Positions 1-5,410 of a DNA stretch of 5,410 bases are shown one piece after another; positions within the stretch are counted from its first letter, which is position 1, and every line of letters starts with the position of its first letter. The notes under the pieces were generated by a model. It saw nothing but the letters and a program-made list of their open reading frames with translations, was not told the origin of the DNA and ran no database searches. Source of the DNA: Deltaproteobacteria bacterium (lineage in GTDB: Bacteria > Desulfobacterota > Desulfobulbia > Desulfobulbales > Desulfocapsaceae); the NCBI GenBank assembly GCA_021779275.1, contig JAJYAX010000131.1, positions 1 to 5,410 on the forward strand, read 5' to 3'. The position numbers were made by a program, and so were the translations under genes.

Positions 1-10
1 ACTGTCATGG

Positions 11-55
11 GCAGCTATCGCTGGTCCACTGAATCAGTGGCCAGAGATAGGCTGC
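11..55. repeat. Imperfect long inverted repeat (hairpin)
   Basis: The left arm (11-32) and right arm (34-55) are near-complementary over about 20 base pairs, with one mismatch and two single-base bulges. The centre is CCACTGAATCAGTGG. The outer ends pair as GCAGC/GCTGC. As RNA this would be a stable hairpin on either strand. It has no T-run on either side, so it does not look like an intrinsic terminator. It may be a REP-like or MITE-like element, the end of a mobile element, or a structured part of a transcript. I cannot assign it from one copy. Confidence 0.5.
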
Positions 56-134
56 TCTTGAAGTACTTGGGAGTGGATACCAAATAGTGTACGCTTTATC
101 CGACTTTTAGGGTAGTAAGACGGAGATGGACACG

Positions 135-362
135 ATGATGCAGGCCTTACAGAAGAAATCCGGGGGTCCTCCCCCTCCGCCTCCAAATATGATCACGGAA
201 ACCGGTTCGGATACCTCCAATGGAGCCAGCTCACAACAGACAACGGATACCTCCCAGACCATTTCCAATACCGACCAGTTATCCCTTCTCCGTCAACTCT
301 TGGACCAATACACAACCAATCTCTCAACCGATTCTTCCAAAAACTTAACCTCCTATATGTAA
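135..362 (+). CDS. Small Pro/Ser/Thr-rich protein, possibly C-terminal remnant of an EF-hand-type protein
   Basis: The function is not known. The frame encodes 78 aa from the ATG at 126, or 75 aa from the ATG at 135. I prefer 135 because GGAG at 122-125 sits 9 nt before it but touches the first ATG. The protein has a short start (MQALQKKSGG), a run of six prolines, a low-complexity Ser/Thr/Asn/Gln stretch, and a short amphipathic segment (LSLLRQLLDQYTTNL) near the end. It has no signal peptide, membrane segment or catalytic motif. From memory, the polyproline, Ser/Thr linker and LLxQLL layout resembles the C-terminal tail of longer EF-hand (XopAW-like) proteins in Geobacter relatives. No calcium-binding loop (DxDxDG) is encoded upstream in the window, and the frame is closed by a TAG at 108-110, so this may be a truncated remnant rather than a complete gene. 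It is convergent with the ATPase operon, and a 12-bp inverted repeat follows 18 nt after its stop. Confidence 0.45.
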   Translation: MMQALQKKSGGPPPPPPNMITETGSDTSNGASSQQTTDTSQTISNTDQLSLLRQLLDQYTTNLSTDSSKNLTSYM

Positions 363-379
363 ACGCATAAGGTTCCCCC

Positions 380-422
380 AGCCGGTCAGAGCCTTTCTCC
401 TGTTCCTTGACTCTGACCGGCT
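380..422. terminator. Perfect 12-bp inverted repeat, candidate terminator between convergent genes
   Basis: AGCCGGTCAGAG (380-391) is exactly complementary to CTCTGACCGGCT (411-422), with a 19-nt loop. It begins 18 nt after the stop of the small plus-strand ORF and lies about 190 nt beyond the end of atpG. This fits a transcription stop for the plus-strand gene and possibly for read-through from the ATPase operon. Neither side carries a clear T-run, so termination by the simple intrinsic mechanism would be weak. A protein-binding site is the alternative. Confidence 0.5.
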
Positions 423-615
423 ATTCTCTGTCGGGATATACACACTGAACCTCAACCAATGGAGTTTACCAGGCAAAGCCTCTGAAAATCGATTTTCGCC
501 CCATGTTGACATTCCTACTGAATCTTTGCACTGAGGTTCTCGGAAAATGTCCCCGCAAAAAACGTACAGGACCCTGGAGGAATGGAACAGACTCGCAGAC
601 CACGTCCGGGTGATT
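423..615. other. Intergenic region between convergent genes, no gene recognised
   Basis: No convincing coding frame, tRNA or other RNA gene was seen between the hairpin at 380-422 and the end of atpG. The stretch looks less GC-rich than the operon. It contains a 14-bp perfect palindrome (484-497) and a TTGACA at 506-511 without a good -10 partner at the usual distance. A minus-strand open frame running through here from inside atpG shows no family features and is treated as a shadow. Confidence 0.5.
484..497. repeat. 14-bp perfect palindrome
   Basis: GAAAATCGATTTTC reads the same on both strands. It lies in non-coding DNA about 120 nt past the end of atpG. Its size and symmetry would suit a dimeric DNA-binding protein. 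With no promoter or start codon nearby on either side, a regulatory role is only a guess, and a chance palindrome is possible. Confidence 0.25.
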
Positions 616-1509
616 TTATCCCGGCTGCTTCGATAGTGCCTCAAAACCGGATATAACATCAAAGAGTTCCTCGTCGATAGAACTCTGCCGCAGGCGGTTG
701 AACCTTCCATCCAGATCCTCAAGCAATTCTTCAATATTTTTTTCGGCCCTCTGCATCGCCGCCAACCGGCTCGCATTTTCACTGGCCAGGGATTCGGCGC
801 AGGCCCGGTAGAGGGAGACGAAAAGATATTCGCGGATCAGCGCCCGCAGGGTTGTCGCCCGTCTCCCAAAAACCTCGGGAACCTGTCTGGTCGGCCAGGG
901 AAAAGCGACCAGACCCCGTCTCCAGGCGCCATCGAGAGGCAGGAGACGCCGGCTGACCGGTGCATACACCACCTCTGGTAGAGGACGGTTATAAAAAAGG
1001 TGGAGTTCACCTCCATCGTTGTTTTTACGGAGAGTCTCGGTCTCAATAAGGATCTGGCCGACCAGAGGAGTAATGCCCTTAATGGAATTCGGCACGGAGA
1101 AAAGTCCCTGCACGGACAGGCCTTCGTCTTTAAGACGCGAATAAACACACTCGCCAACGGCCCAGACATTGAGAGCGCCGGGCAATGAGCTCAGGGTCTT
1201 CAACGCAAAATCAACCACTGCTTCATTAAACTGACCAACGAGACCATGATCTGAACCGAAAACAACAGCCCCTCTCTTGTCTGTATCCTTGCATTCTTTT
1301 CCGTATTCGTCTGCCGACGCCGGTTTATGTTCACGCAGACAGATACTTAAACCCAGTTCAGCGGTGAGCGCGTAATCCGCCAATGCGGACACTGATTTTT
1401 CATACTGGACTATGCTCGATGCCGCCAGGACCTTCATGGTGCGAACGACAGACTGCAGGTCTCTGGCCCCCGCTCTCATCCGAAGAAGACCGGCAAGGGC
1501 GCCGCTCAT
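616..1509 (-). CDS. atpG: N-ATPase gamma subunit (central rotor shaft)
   Basis: This is the gamma subunit of the rotary ATPase, the asymmetric shaft that turns inside the alpha3beta3 head and links it to the c ring. At 297 aa it is close to the usual 280-300. The family's two terminal coiled-coil helices are visible. The N-terminal one (about 1-50) includes [11 protein letters not shown]. The C-terminal one (about 225-293) includes [20 protein letters not shown], matching the conserved 'ENASRMxAMxxAxxN' signature of gamma. Between them the Rossmann-like part carries [11 protein letters not shown] (85-95), equivalent to the 'xDRGLCGGLN' segment of other gammas. The ATG overlaps the atpA stop as ATGA, and CAGGAG lies 5 nt upstream, so translation is probably coupled to atpA. 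It is the last gene of the operon, as in other N-ATPase loci. The sequence is divergent from housekeeping gammas, as expected for this class. The family assignment is firm. Confidence 0.95.
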   Translation of the reverse strand: MSGALAGLLRMRAGARDLQSVVRTMKVLAASSIVQYEKSVSALADYALTAELGLSICLREHKPASADEYGKECKDTDKRGAVVFGSDHGLVGQFNEAVVDFALKTLSSLPGALNVWAVGECVYSRLKDEGLSVQGLFSVPNSIKGITPLVGQILIETETLRKNNDGGELHLFYNRPLPEVVYAPVSRRLLPLDGAWRRGLVAFPWPTRQVPEVFGRRATTLRALIREYLFVSLYRACAESLASENASRLAAMQRAEKNIEELLEDLDGRFNRLRQSSIDEELFDVISGFEALSKQPG

Positions 1510-3188
1510 GGGTTCTCCTGCGGTGCTGAAGCGGATGGGGGCATTTGTTCAGCCCCGGGCTGGAATCGGATGAGCGCTTGCCGGGCGATGGCTATGATCC
1601 CGGCACGATCCTCATCGCTCAATTTCTCGGCTGCAAAGAGGCGCTCGCATATCTCCAGAGGGATATCCGCGGCGGCCCTGTGCAAAGAATGTTCAGCCTT
1701 TATCATCAGGTCGAGAGGCACATGATCGAAGAGTTCAGCCGTCACCGCCAGCAGAACCATGATCTGGGCCGGTACCGGCACGGGAGAGAGTTCAGGTTGT
1801 TTCAGACAGGCGCGTATCCGCCGTCCATGCTCGATGACCCTACGGGTATCCTCATCCAGTCTGGCACCGAACCGGGCAAAGGTCTCCAGCTCTTCAAATT
1901 GAGCGTAGGCCAGCTTAAGGTCACCGGCCACTGCCCGGTACACCGCCAGTTGCGCCATGCCGCCGACACGTGACACCGACTTGCCGACATCGACCGCAGG
2001 CAGGACGCCCAGTTCAAAAAGCGACGGCGACAGATAGATCTGCCCGTCGGTGATGGAGATCAGATTGGTGGGAATGTAGGCGGAAATATTCTGGGCCTCG
2101 GTTTCAATGATGGGCAGGGCCGTCAGGGAGCCGCCCCCGAGTTCCTCCCGCAGATGGGTCGCACGTTCCAGCAACCGTGAGTGGATATAAAAAATATCGC
2201 CGGGAAATGCCTCGCGGCCCGGCGGACGGCGCAGAAGAAGAGAGAGTTCACGGTAGGCGCGGGCATGGTGGGTGAGGTCATCATAGACGATCAGCACATC
2301 CCGGCCCGCTTCCATGAAATACTCGGCTATACTGGTTGCGGCGTAGGGGGCAATGTAGGCGAGGCCCGGCGGGTCGTTGCCCTCGCTCACGACCACCACG
2401 GTCGAAGACAGCGCGCCCTTTTCCCTGAGGACCGCCACGGTCCTGGCCACGCTGGACGCCCGTTGACCAATGGCGCAATAGACACACAGGACCCCGGATT
2501 CATGCTGATTGAGGATGGTATCTATTGCAATGGCCGTCTTGCCCGTCTGACGGTCGCCCAGGATCAGCTCACGCTGCCCGCGGCCGACGGGGATGAGCGC
2601 ATCGACAACCTTGATGCCTGTCTGCAGAGGTTTGAGAACAGGGGCGCGGTCCATGATCGGTGCAGACGGCCGCTCGATGGCCAGGCGTTTGCGGCAAGTT
2701 ATTGGGCCGTTTTCATCTATAGGCTGTCCCAGAGGGTCGATGACTCGCCCCAGCAACTCCTCTCCGACCGCCACATCCATGACCCGGCCTGTCCGCAGGA
2801 CCTTATCTCCCGCCTGGAGATGCCGGTAATCGCCCAGCAGCACGACGCCGATCTCGTTTTCATCCACATTAAAGGCGATGCCGGAGACCCCGCCCGGGAA
2901 TTCCAGCAGCTCCTCGAAACCGGCTCCCGGCAGACCCGCCACCGTGGCTATGCCCGTTGACACCGTCAGGACGGTCCCGGTTTCATGGACTGAAAGCCGG
3001 GGTGAAAACGACTCCCTGGCTGCAGTCATCCCGGCAAAAATCATGGCAAAAATATCCTGCAGGTCCTCGGATTCGCGGGGTGCGGCATCCGCCGCCTCCG
3101 GAGCTTTCGAGCGGAGAGAATGCATCTTTTGAGCAGGTGAAGACAGGCGCAATCTTCCCGGCTCCTGAGGGCTATCGGCTCTGTCCAT
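1506..3188 (-). CDS. atpA: N-ATPase alpha subunit (non-catalytic nucleotide-binding head subunit)
   Basis: This is the alpha subunit, which alternates with beta in the hexameric head and binds regulatory nucleotide. Counting from the chosen start (560 aa), the P-loop GDRQTGKT is at 211-218, the Walker B aspartates in [18 protein letters not shown] are at 303-304, and the arginine finger in [10 protein letters not shown] is R407, reaching into the beta catalytic site. The N-terminal beta-barrel begins near [18 protein letters not shown]. The protein is about 45 residues longer than typical alphas (around 510) because of an N-terminal extension rich in Pro, Ala and charged residues. Two starts are possible: GTG at 3197 (563 aa) and ATG at 3188. 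I chose the ATG because GGAAA at 3198-3202 is 9 nt upstream of it but directly abuts the GTG. Either start overlaps the end of atpF (by 17 or 26 nt). The stop overlaps the atpG start. Confidence 0.96.
   Translation of the reverse strand: MDRADSPQEPGRLRLSSPAQKMHSLRSKAPEAADAAPRESEDLQDIFAMIFAGMTAARESFSPRLSVHETGTVLTVSTGIATVAGLPGAGFEELLEFPGGVSGIAFNVDENEIGVVLLGDYRHLQAGDKVLRTGRVMDVAVGEELLGRVIDPLGQPIDENGPITCRKRLAIERPSAPIMDRAPVLKPLQTGIKVVDALIPVGRGQRELILGDRQTGKTAIAIDTILNQHESGVLCVYCAIGQRASSVARTVAVLREKGALSSTVVVVSEGNDPPGLAYIAPYAATSIAEYFMEAGRDVLIVYDDLTHHARAYRELSLLLRRPPGREAFPGDIFYIHSRLLERATHLREELGGGSLTALPIIETEAQNISAYIPTNLISITDGQIYLSPSLFELGVLPAVDVGKSVSRVGGMAQLAVYRAVAGDLKLAYAQFEELETFARFGARLDEDTRRVIEHGRRIRACLKQPELSPVPVPAQIMVLLAVTAELFDHVPLDLMIKAEHSLHRAAADIPLEICERLFAAEKLSDEDRAGIIAIARQALIRFQPGAEQMPPSASAPQENP
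1515..1520 (-). promoter_or_regulatory. Ribosome-binding site of atpG
   Basis: CAGGAG on the minus strand lies 5 nt before the atpG ATG, within the last codons of atpA. Together with the ATGA stop/start overlap it points to coupled translation. Confidence 0.75.
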
Positions 3189-4029
3189 CGGGTTCACTTT
3201 CCAGTCTTAGATCGTTTTGGACCTCCGGTCTTTTTTCGCCGGGATGCGACTCTTTTTGATCTTCAGCCGAAGATTCACCACAGAGAAGACTGCCAACATT
3301 TTTATCCAGGGAAAGAAGGTAGTCCGCAATACTCCAGCTCACCTCGTGCCCGTCCATACTCAATTCTATGCCGCTGATCAGATCAGGCGAGGTCTCAAAC
3401 CGGAAATGACCGGCGGATCCAAAGACCTCCTGCGACATGAGTTGAATTGCCTGCCGCTGTTCCGCTGACAGGGGAAAGGTGCTGCGCACGAGAGCCGATA
3501 CCGCAGAGGCCTTGAAGACTGCTTGAAGTTCCTTTTTCTTCTCTTCGTGCAAGGACCGGCATTGACGTATAAAAACAGCGACGATTTGTTCCTCGAGATT
3601 CACAGAAGCGAGATCCCTCAGGGTCTTCCGTGCTATGGCAAACACCTCGTCCCGGGTTCGACGAGCGATCTCTCCCTTCAGGTTTTTGTAATCACTTCTC
3701 AAAGAGTCCATCTGCCTGGTTCGCAGGCCTTCCGCCTCCTTGCGGACATCATCAAGGAGCCTTTGCCGTTCAGCCCTGGCGGAAAGCGTTGCCTCGCCCA
3801 GAAGAGACGCGCGCTGATGATCGAACTCCTGATTTTTATCTCTCAATTCAGCACGTTCCCGTTGGGCCAGATCCTTCTGGGCGGAGGCGTCGGCAAGCTC
3901 GGATGCAATCCGCATCTCCCGGGCATCAATGGCATTCAGGATGGGAGCATAGAAGAAACGTTTCAGCAGCCATACCAATATGAGAAAATTAACCGCCTGG
4001 GCAACGACGGTAAACCAATCGATAAGCAT
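3172..4029 (-). CDS. atpF: N-ATPase b subunit with delta-like C-terminal region (stator)
   Basis: This is the peripheral stalk subunit that holds the head still against rotation. At 285 aa it is far longer than a normal b subunit (about 156-170). One membrane helix near the N terminus ([20 protein letters not shown], 3-22) is followed by the [12 protein letters not shown] segment typical of b, then a long charged helix or coiled coil (about 38-165). Residues about 168-245 differ: [11 protein letters not shown], then [20 protein letters not shown] at 214-233. This pattern resembles the C-terminal domain of the delta subunit ('pxLiGGixlxxGdxxxDxSvxxxL'), which attaches the stalk to alpha. No separate delta gene lies between b and alpha, so this protein probably does both jobs. 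The last 35 residues are hydrophilic and look disordered. The ATG lies 3 nt after the atpE stop, with GGAGG (4040-4044) 10 nt upstream inside atpE. The end overlaps atpA. The b assignment is firm; the delta role is inferred. Confidence 0.93.
   Translation of the reverse strand: MLIDWFTVVAQAVNFLILVWLLKRFFYAPILNAIDAREMRIASELADASAQKDLAQRERAELRDKNQEFDHQRASLLGEATLSARAERQRLLDDVRKEAEGLRTRQMDSLRSDYKNLKGEIARRTRDEVFAIARKTLRDLASVNLEEQIVAVFIRQCRSLHEEKKKELQAVFKASAVSALVRSTFPLSAEQRQAIQLMSQEVFGSAGHFRFETSPDLISGIELSMDGHEVSWSIADYLLSLDKNVGSLLCGESSAEDQKESHPGEKRPEVQNDLRLESEPDGQSR
3198..3202 (-). promoter_or_regulatory. Ribosome-binding site that decides the atpA start
   Basis: GGAAA on the minus strand is 9 nt before the ATG at 3188 and directly abuts the GTG at 3197. 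The spacing favours the ATG. It lies within the last codons of atpF. Confidence 0.55.
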
Positions 4030-4032
4030 GGA

Positions 4033-4314
4033 TCATTTTCCTCCAACCTGGGCGATGAGATGATTCCAGAAGGGGTTGGCAAAGATCAGAATCATCGAGA
4101 CGACAAAGCAATAGATGGCGGTCGACTCGATCATCGCCAGGCCAACAAACAGGGTACGGGTGATGGTGTTGGAGGCGTCGGGCTGCTGGGCAAGCGAACT
4201 CAACGCGGTGGCGACGGCCCGCCCTTCACCCAGAGCAGGAGCGATGACCCCGACGGCTATCGTTATACCGGCGGTAAAAATTGATACCACTGCAACAATT
4301 GTCAGACTATCCAT
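4033..4314 (-). CDS. atpE: N-ATPase c subunit (rotor ring) with two carboxylates and ESTAIY ion motif
   Basis: This is the rotor-ring subunit, a 93-aa hairpin of two membrane helices that carries the translocated ion. Helix 1 is about 5-29 and helix 2 about 52-80, ending in the FANPF typical of c subunits. The ion-binding carboxylate is E63 within ESTAIY (63-68), which matches the S-T-x-x-Y ligand set of Na+-binding c subunits such as that of Ilyobacter tartaricus. Helix 1 carries E30 in LGEGRA where the Ilyobacter protein has a glutamine, giving the two-carboxylate arrangement seen in N-ATPases. The polar loop reads AQQPD instead of the usual RQP. The start is supported by AAGGAG (4320-4325) 5 nt upstream. 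The gene sits 29 nt after atpB, the longest internal spacer in the operon. The high ring copy number needed may be met by this strong ribosome-binding site. The coupling ion is undecided. Confidence 0.96.
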   Translation of the reverse strand: MDSLTIVAVVSIFTAGITIAVGVIAPALGEGRAVATALSSLAQQPDASNTITRTLFVGLAMIESTAIYCFVVSMILIFANPFWNHLIAQVGGK

Positions 4315-4319
4315 AGGTT

Positions 4320-4325
4320 CTCCTT
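4320..4325 (-). promoter_or_regulatory. Strong ribosome-binding site of atpE
   Basis: AAGGAG on the minus strand lies 5 nt before the atpE ATG, in the 29-nt spacer after atpB. It combines a good core with good spacing, consistent with the need for many c subunits per complex. Confidence 0.8.
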
Positions 4326-4343
4326 AGTGCTCCGCTTGATGTT

Positions 4344-5039
4344 TCATTCTTTGGTCTCGGGTTGATTTCCGGATCTTGTGCCGCCCATGGCGGCGGCGAT
4401 ATAGACCGTGGCCAGGATACTGAAGATATAGGCCTGGACCATACCGGTCAGCAGACCGAGGGCTGTCATGACAATCGGGAAAAGGTAGGGCGTAATGGTG
4501 AGGAGTATCCCGACAATCATCTCGCCGCTCATCATATTGCCGAACAGACGGACCGCCAGGGCCAGAGTACGGGAGATCTCGCCGATAATATTAAAGGGCA
4601 GCATGATTACCGTCGGTTCCATATAGGACCTGCAATAGCCCTTCACCCCCTGGTCTTCGATGCCGAAAAGGGGTACGGCCACGAAGACGCAGATTGCCAG
4701 GGCCACCGTCGTCGACAGCGAGCTGGTCGGCGGTTTGAAACCCGGGATGATGGTGCCGAGACTCGCCATGGAGACGAACAGAAAGAGTGTGCCCAGAAAA
4801 CCGAGATATTTCCGCGGCTCAGTCAGCCCCACCTCTTCAATCTGCTTTTCAATGGCGGTAACAACGACCTCCAGAAGGTTTTGCCAGCGGGAACGTTTCA
4901 TCCCCGTGGACAGTCTCCTGGCAAGAAGCATCGAGCCGACTGTCAGCAAGAGCATCACGGCCCAGGTAAAGACAATGGTGGCGTTGAGTTTGAAGAATCC
5001 ACCCTGCCAGAAGATAATGTCATCAGGACTAAGCTGCAT
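4344..5039 (-). CDS. atpB: N-ATPase a subunit (stator ion channel)
   Basis: This is the membrane subunit that forms the ion half-channels next to the c ring. It is 231 aa, short for subunit a (E. coli 271) but usual for the compact N-ATPase and cyanobacterial types. Five or six hydrophobic segments are visible. The key helix reads ISRTLALAVRLFGNMMSGEM, with the essential arginine at R164 (equivalent to E. coli R210) followed by the conserved FGNM. The last helix has Q202 and Y204 in GMVQAYIFSILATVYI, the usual partner region. The cytoplasmic loop after helix 1 contains the conserved W-Q-N-L-L-E-V segment (52-58). The start ATG overlaps the last 11 nt of atpR; a GGCGGA-like purine stretch precedes it. 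The stop is 29 nt before atpE. The C-terminal end is polar. The family is certain, and its N-ATPase class comes from the neighbours. Confidence 0.96.
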   Translation of the reverse strand: MQLSPDDIIFWQGGFFKLNATIVFTWAVMLLLTVGSMLLARRLSTGMKRSRWQNLLEVVVTAIEKQIEEVGLTEPRKYLGFLGTLFLFVSMASLGTIIPGFKPPTSSLSTTVALAICVFVAVPLFGIEDQGVKGYCRSYMEPTVIMLPFNIIGEISRTLALAVRLFGNMMSGEMIVGILLTITPYLFPIVMTALGLLTGMVQAYIFSILATVYIAAAMGGTRSGNQPETKE

Positions 5040-5328
5040 GATCCGCCCCCCGCGCCGGGCTTTCCGGTTTCCAGGTCCGGCCGAGCCTCGTCACGATAGG
5101 ACGGACGACAAGACAGCCGAGAAGACAGACCAGCAGCCTCTGCCAATTGTCGCCGGCAAGGGCATAGAGGCCGATGAGGGTAATGCTCGTCCGTAGCAGA
5201 AAGCTTGTGAAGAACCACAAGGCCGGATGGTGTGAACGCAGGCCCTTCTGCACCGTCAACCATAAACCGCCGAAAAAAACCATGCCAAGCCCCAGTCCTC
5301 CCAGGAAAGCCGGCAGAAGATTCATCAT
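5029..5328 (-). CDS. atpR: N-ATPase-specific small membrane protein AtpR
   Basis: AtpR is a small membrane protein found only in N-ATPase operons. It is thought to help assemble or feed ions to the c ring; its exact role is not established. From the chosen start it is 99 aa, the usual size, with three membrane helices at about 4-26, 36-57 and 64-80. Conserved-looking features are FFGGLWLTVQKGL after helix 1, HPALWF before helix 2, and arginines inside or at the end of membrane segments (R46 in SFLLRTSITL, R76 in LVVRPIVTRL). Dibrova and colleagues highlighted arginines in AtpR as possible partners of the c-subunit glutamates. The start at 5328 is chosen because AGGAGG (5338-5343) lies 9 nt upstream and the atpQ stop ends 1 nt before it. 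The in-frame ATG at 5337 touches the AGGAGG. A longer frame opening at 5391 would add a charged segment unlike the family. The end overlaps atpB. Confidence 0.9.
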   Translation of the reverse strand: MMNLLPAFLGGLGLGMVFFGGLWLTVQKGLRSHHPALWFFTSFLLRTSITLIGLYALAGDNWQRLLVCLLGCLVVRPIVTRLGRTWKPESPARGADHAA

Positions 5329-5329
5329 T

Positions 5330-5410
5330 TCATGCATCCTCCTGCTCCTCATGTATTTTCCTGTCTTCCTTCGCCACCCAATGCCAGGCATTCAGACAGC
5401 CCAGAATCAA
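5330..5410 (-). CDS. atpQ: N-ATPase small membrane protein AtpQ, C-terminal end (partial)
   Basis: Only the last 26 residues are in the window; the gene continues past 5410. The fragment reads LILGCLNAWHWVAKEDRKIH and then six more residues (EEQEDA) before TGA at 5330-5332. A hydrophobic helix end with L-G-x-x-x-N-A-W, followed by a charged tail, is typical of the second membrane helix of AtpI and AtpQ proteins. AtpQ is the two-helix AtpI-like protein of N-ATPases; AtpI-type proteins assist c-ring assembly and have been linked to Mg2+ or Ca2+ handling. Its position directly before atpR, with a 1-nt gap, fits the atpQ-atpR-atpB order. The fragment is short, so the assignment rests on this motif plus position. 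Confidence 0.8.
   Translation of the reverse strand: MILGCLNAWHWVAKEDRKIHEEQEDA
5338..5343 (-). promoter_or_regulatory. Ribosome-binding site that fixes the atpR start
   Basis: The minus strand carries a full AGGAGG here, inside the last codons of atpQ. It is 9 nt before the ATG at 5328, abuts the ATG at 5337, and lies downstream of the ATGs at 5352 and 5391. It therefore supports the 99-aa form of AtpR. Confidence 0.75.

Noticed and set aside
1..87. Open frame from the window edge on the plus strand (28 codons, ends in TAG at 85-87, containing SYRWSTESVARDRLLLKYLG)
   Set aside because: It could be the end of a gene lying to the left, but 28 codons without a stop is common by chance, no family is recognised, and the hairpin at 11-55 lies within it.
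506..534. Possible sigma70 promoter (TTGACA at 506-511)
   Set aside because: No TATAAT-like -10 box at 16-18 nt, and no plus-strand gene follows.
606..624. Short inverted repeat CCGGG/CCCGG around the atpG stop codon as an operon terminator
   Set aside because: Only 5 bp, the stop codon lies in the loop, and no T-run follows on the minus strand.
345..782. 145-codon open frame on the minus strand across the end of atpG and the intergenic region
   Set aside because: It starts inside atpG in another frame, has no recognisable domain, and has a composition typical of a shadow frame.
2181..2960. 259-codon open frame on the plus strand opposite atpA
   Set aside because: It is antisense to the most conserved part of atpA, including the P-loop, and is explained by the GC-rich codon use of atpA.
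3523..4284. 253-codon open frame on the plus strand opposite atpF and atpE
   Set aside because: It is antisense to two confidently identified genes; its low-complexity, Gly/Gln/Asp-rich product has no family features.
4362..5099. 245-codon open frame on the plus strand opposite atpB
   Set aside because: His/Gln/Asp/Gly-rich product is the usual antisense image of a membrane-protein gene.
5329..5391. Longer AtpR starting at 5391 (120 aa) with a charged N-terminal segment
   Set aside because: It would overlap atpQ by 62 nt, lies upstream of the AGGAGG, and adds a segment not expected in AtpR.

Overview
The window is dominated by the downstream seven genes of an N-ATPase operon, an accessory rotary F-type ATPase distinct from a housekeeping F1Fo ATP synthase. 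All seven lie on the minus strand and read right to left: atpQ (C-terminal end only, cut by the window edge), atpR, atpB (a), atpE (c), atpF (b with a delta-like tail), atpA (alpha) and atpG (gamma). This matches the 3' part of the known N-ATPase order atpDCQRBEFAG. The beta (atpD) and epsilon (atpC) genes would be expected just beyond position 5410. The diagnostic points are the small membrane proteins AtpQ and AtpR ahead of atpB, no separate delta gene, a long AtpF, and a c subunit with a carboxylate in each helix plus an E-S-T-A-I-Y motif.

The genes are tightly packed. Neighbours overlap by 4 to 17 nt (atpR/atpB, atpF/atpA, atpA/atpG) or are 1 to 29 nt apart, most starts have a Shine-Dalgarno sequence, and no promoter or terminator is visible between them. 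Translation therefore looks coupled along a single transcript whose promoter lies outside the window. Together AtpB, AtpE and AtpF form the membrane ion channel, rotor ring and stator. AtpA and AtpG form part of the catalytic head and central shaft. AtpQ and AtpR are small membrane proteins specific to this class, probably acting in assembly or ion delivery. The coupling ion (Na+ or H+) cannot be settled from sequence.

The left end (1-615) differs from the operon: it looks less GC-rich and is poor in genes. It holds an imperfect hairpin at 11-55, a plus-strand 75-78 aa ORF (135-362) with a polyproline run and a Ser/Thr-rich tail, a perfect 12-bp inverted repeat just after that ORF, and a 14-bp palindrome at 484-497. 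The small ORF converges on the ATPase operon. It resembles the C-terminal tail of longer EF-hand-type proteins of Desulfuromonadales (Geobacter/Pelobacter relatives) and may be a fragment. I recall this similarity; I have not searched it.

The organism is a moderately GC-rich bacterium. N-ATPase operons occur as mobile second copies in scattered proteobacteria, Desulfobacterota, cyanobacteria and others, so the operon does not fix the taxon. The small ORF hints weakly at a Desulfuromonadales-like host.
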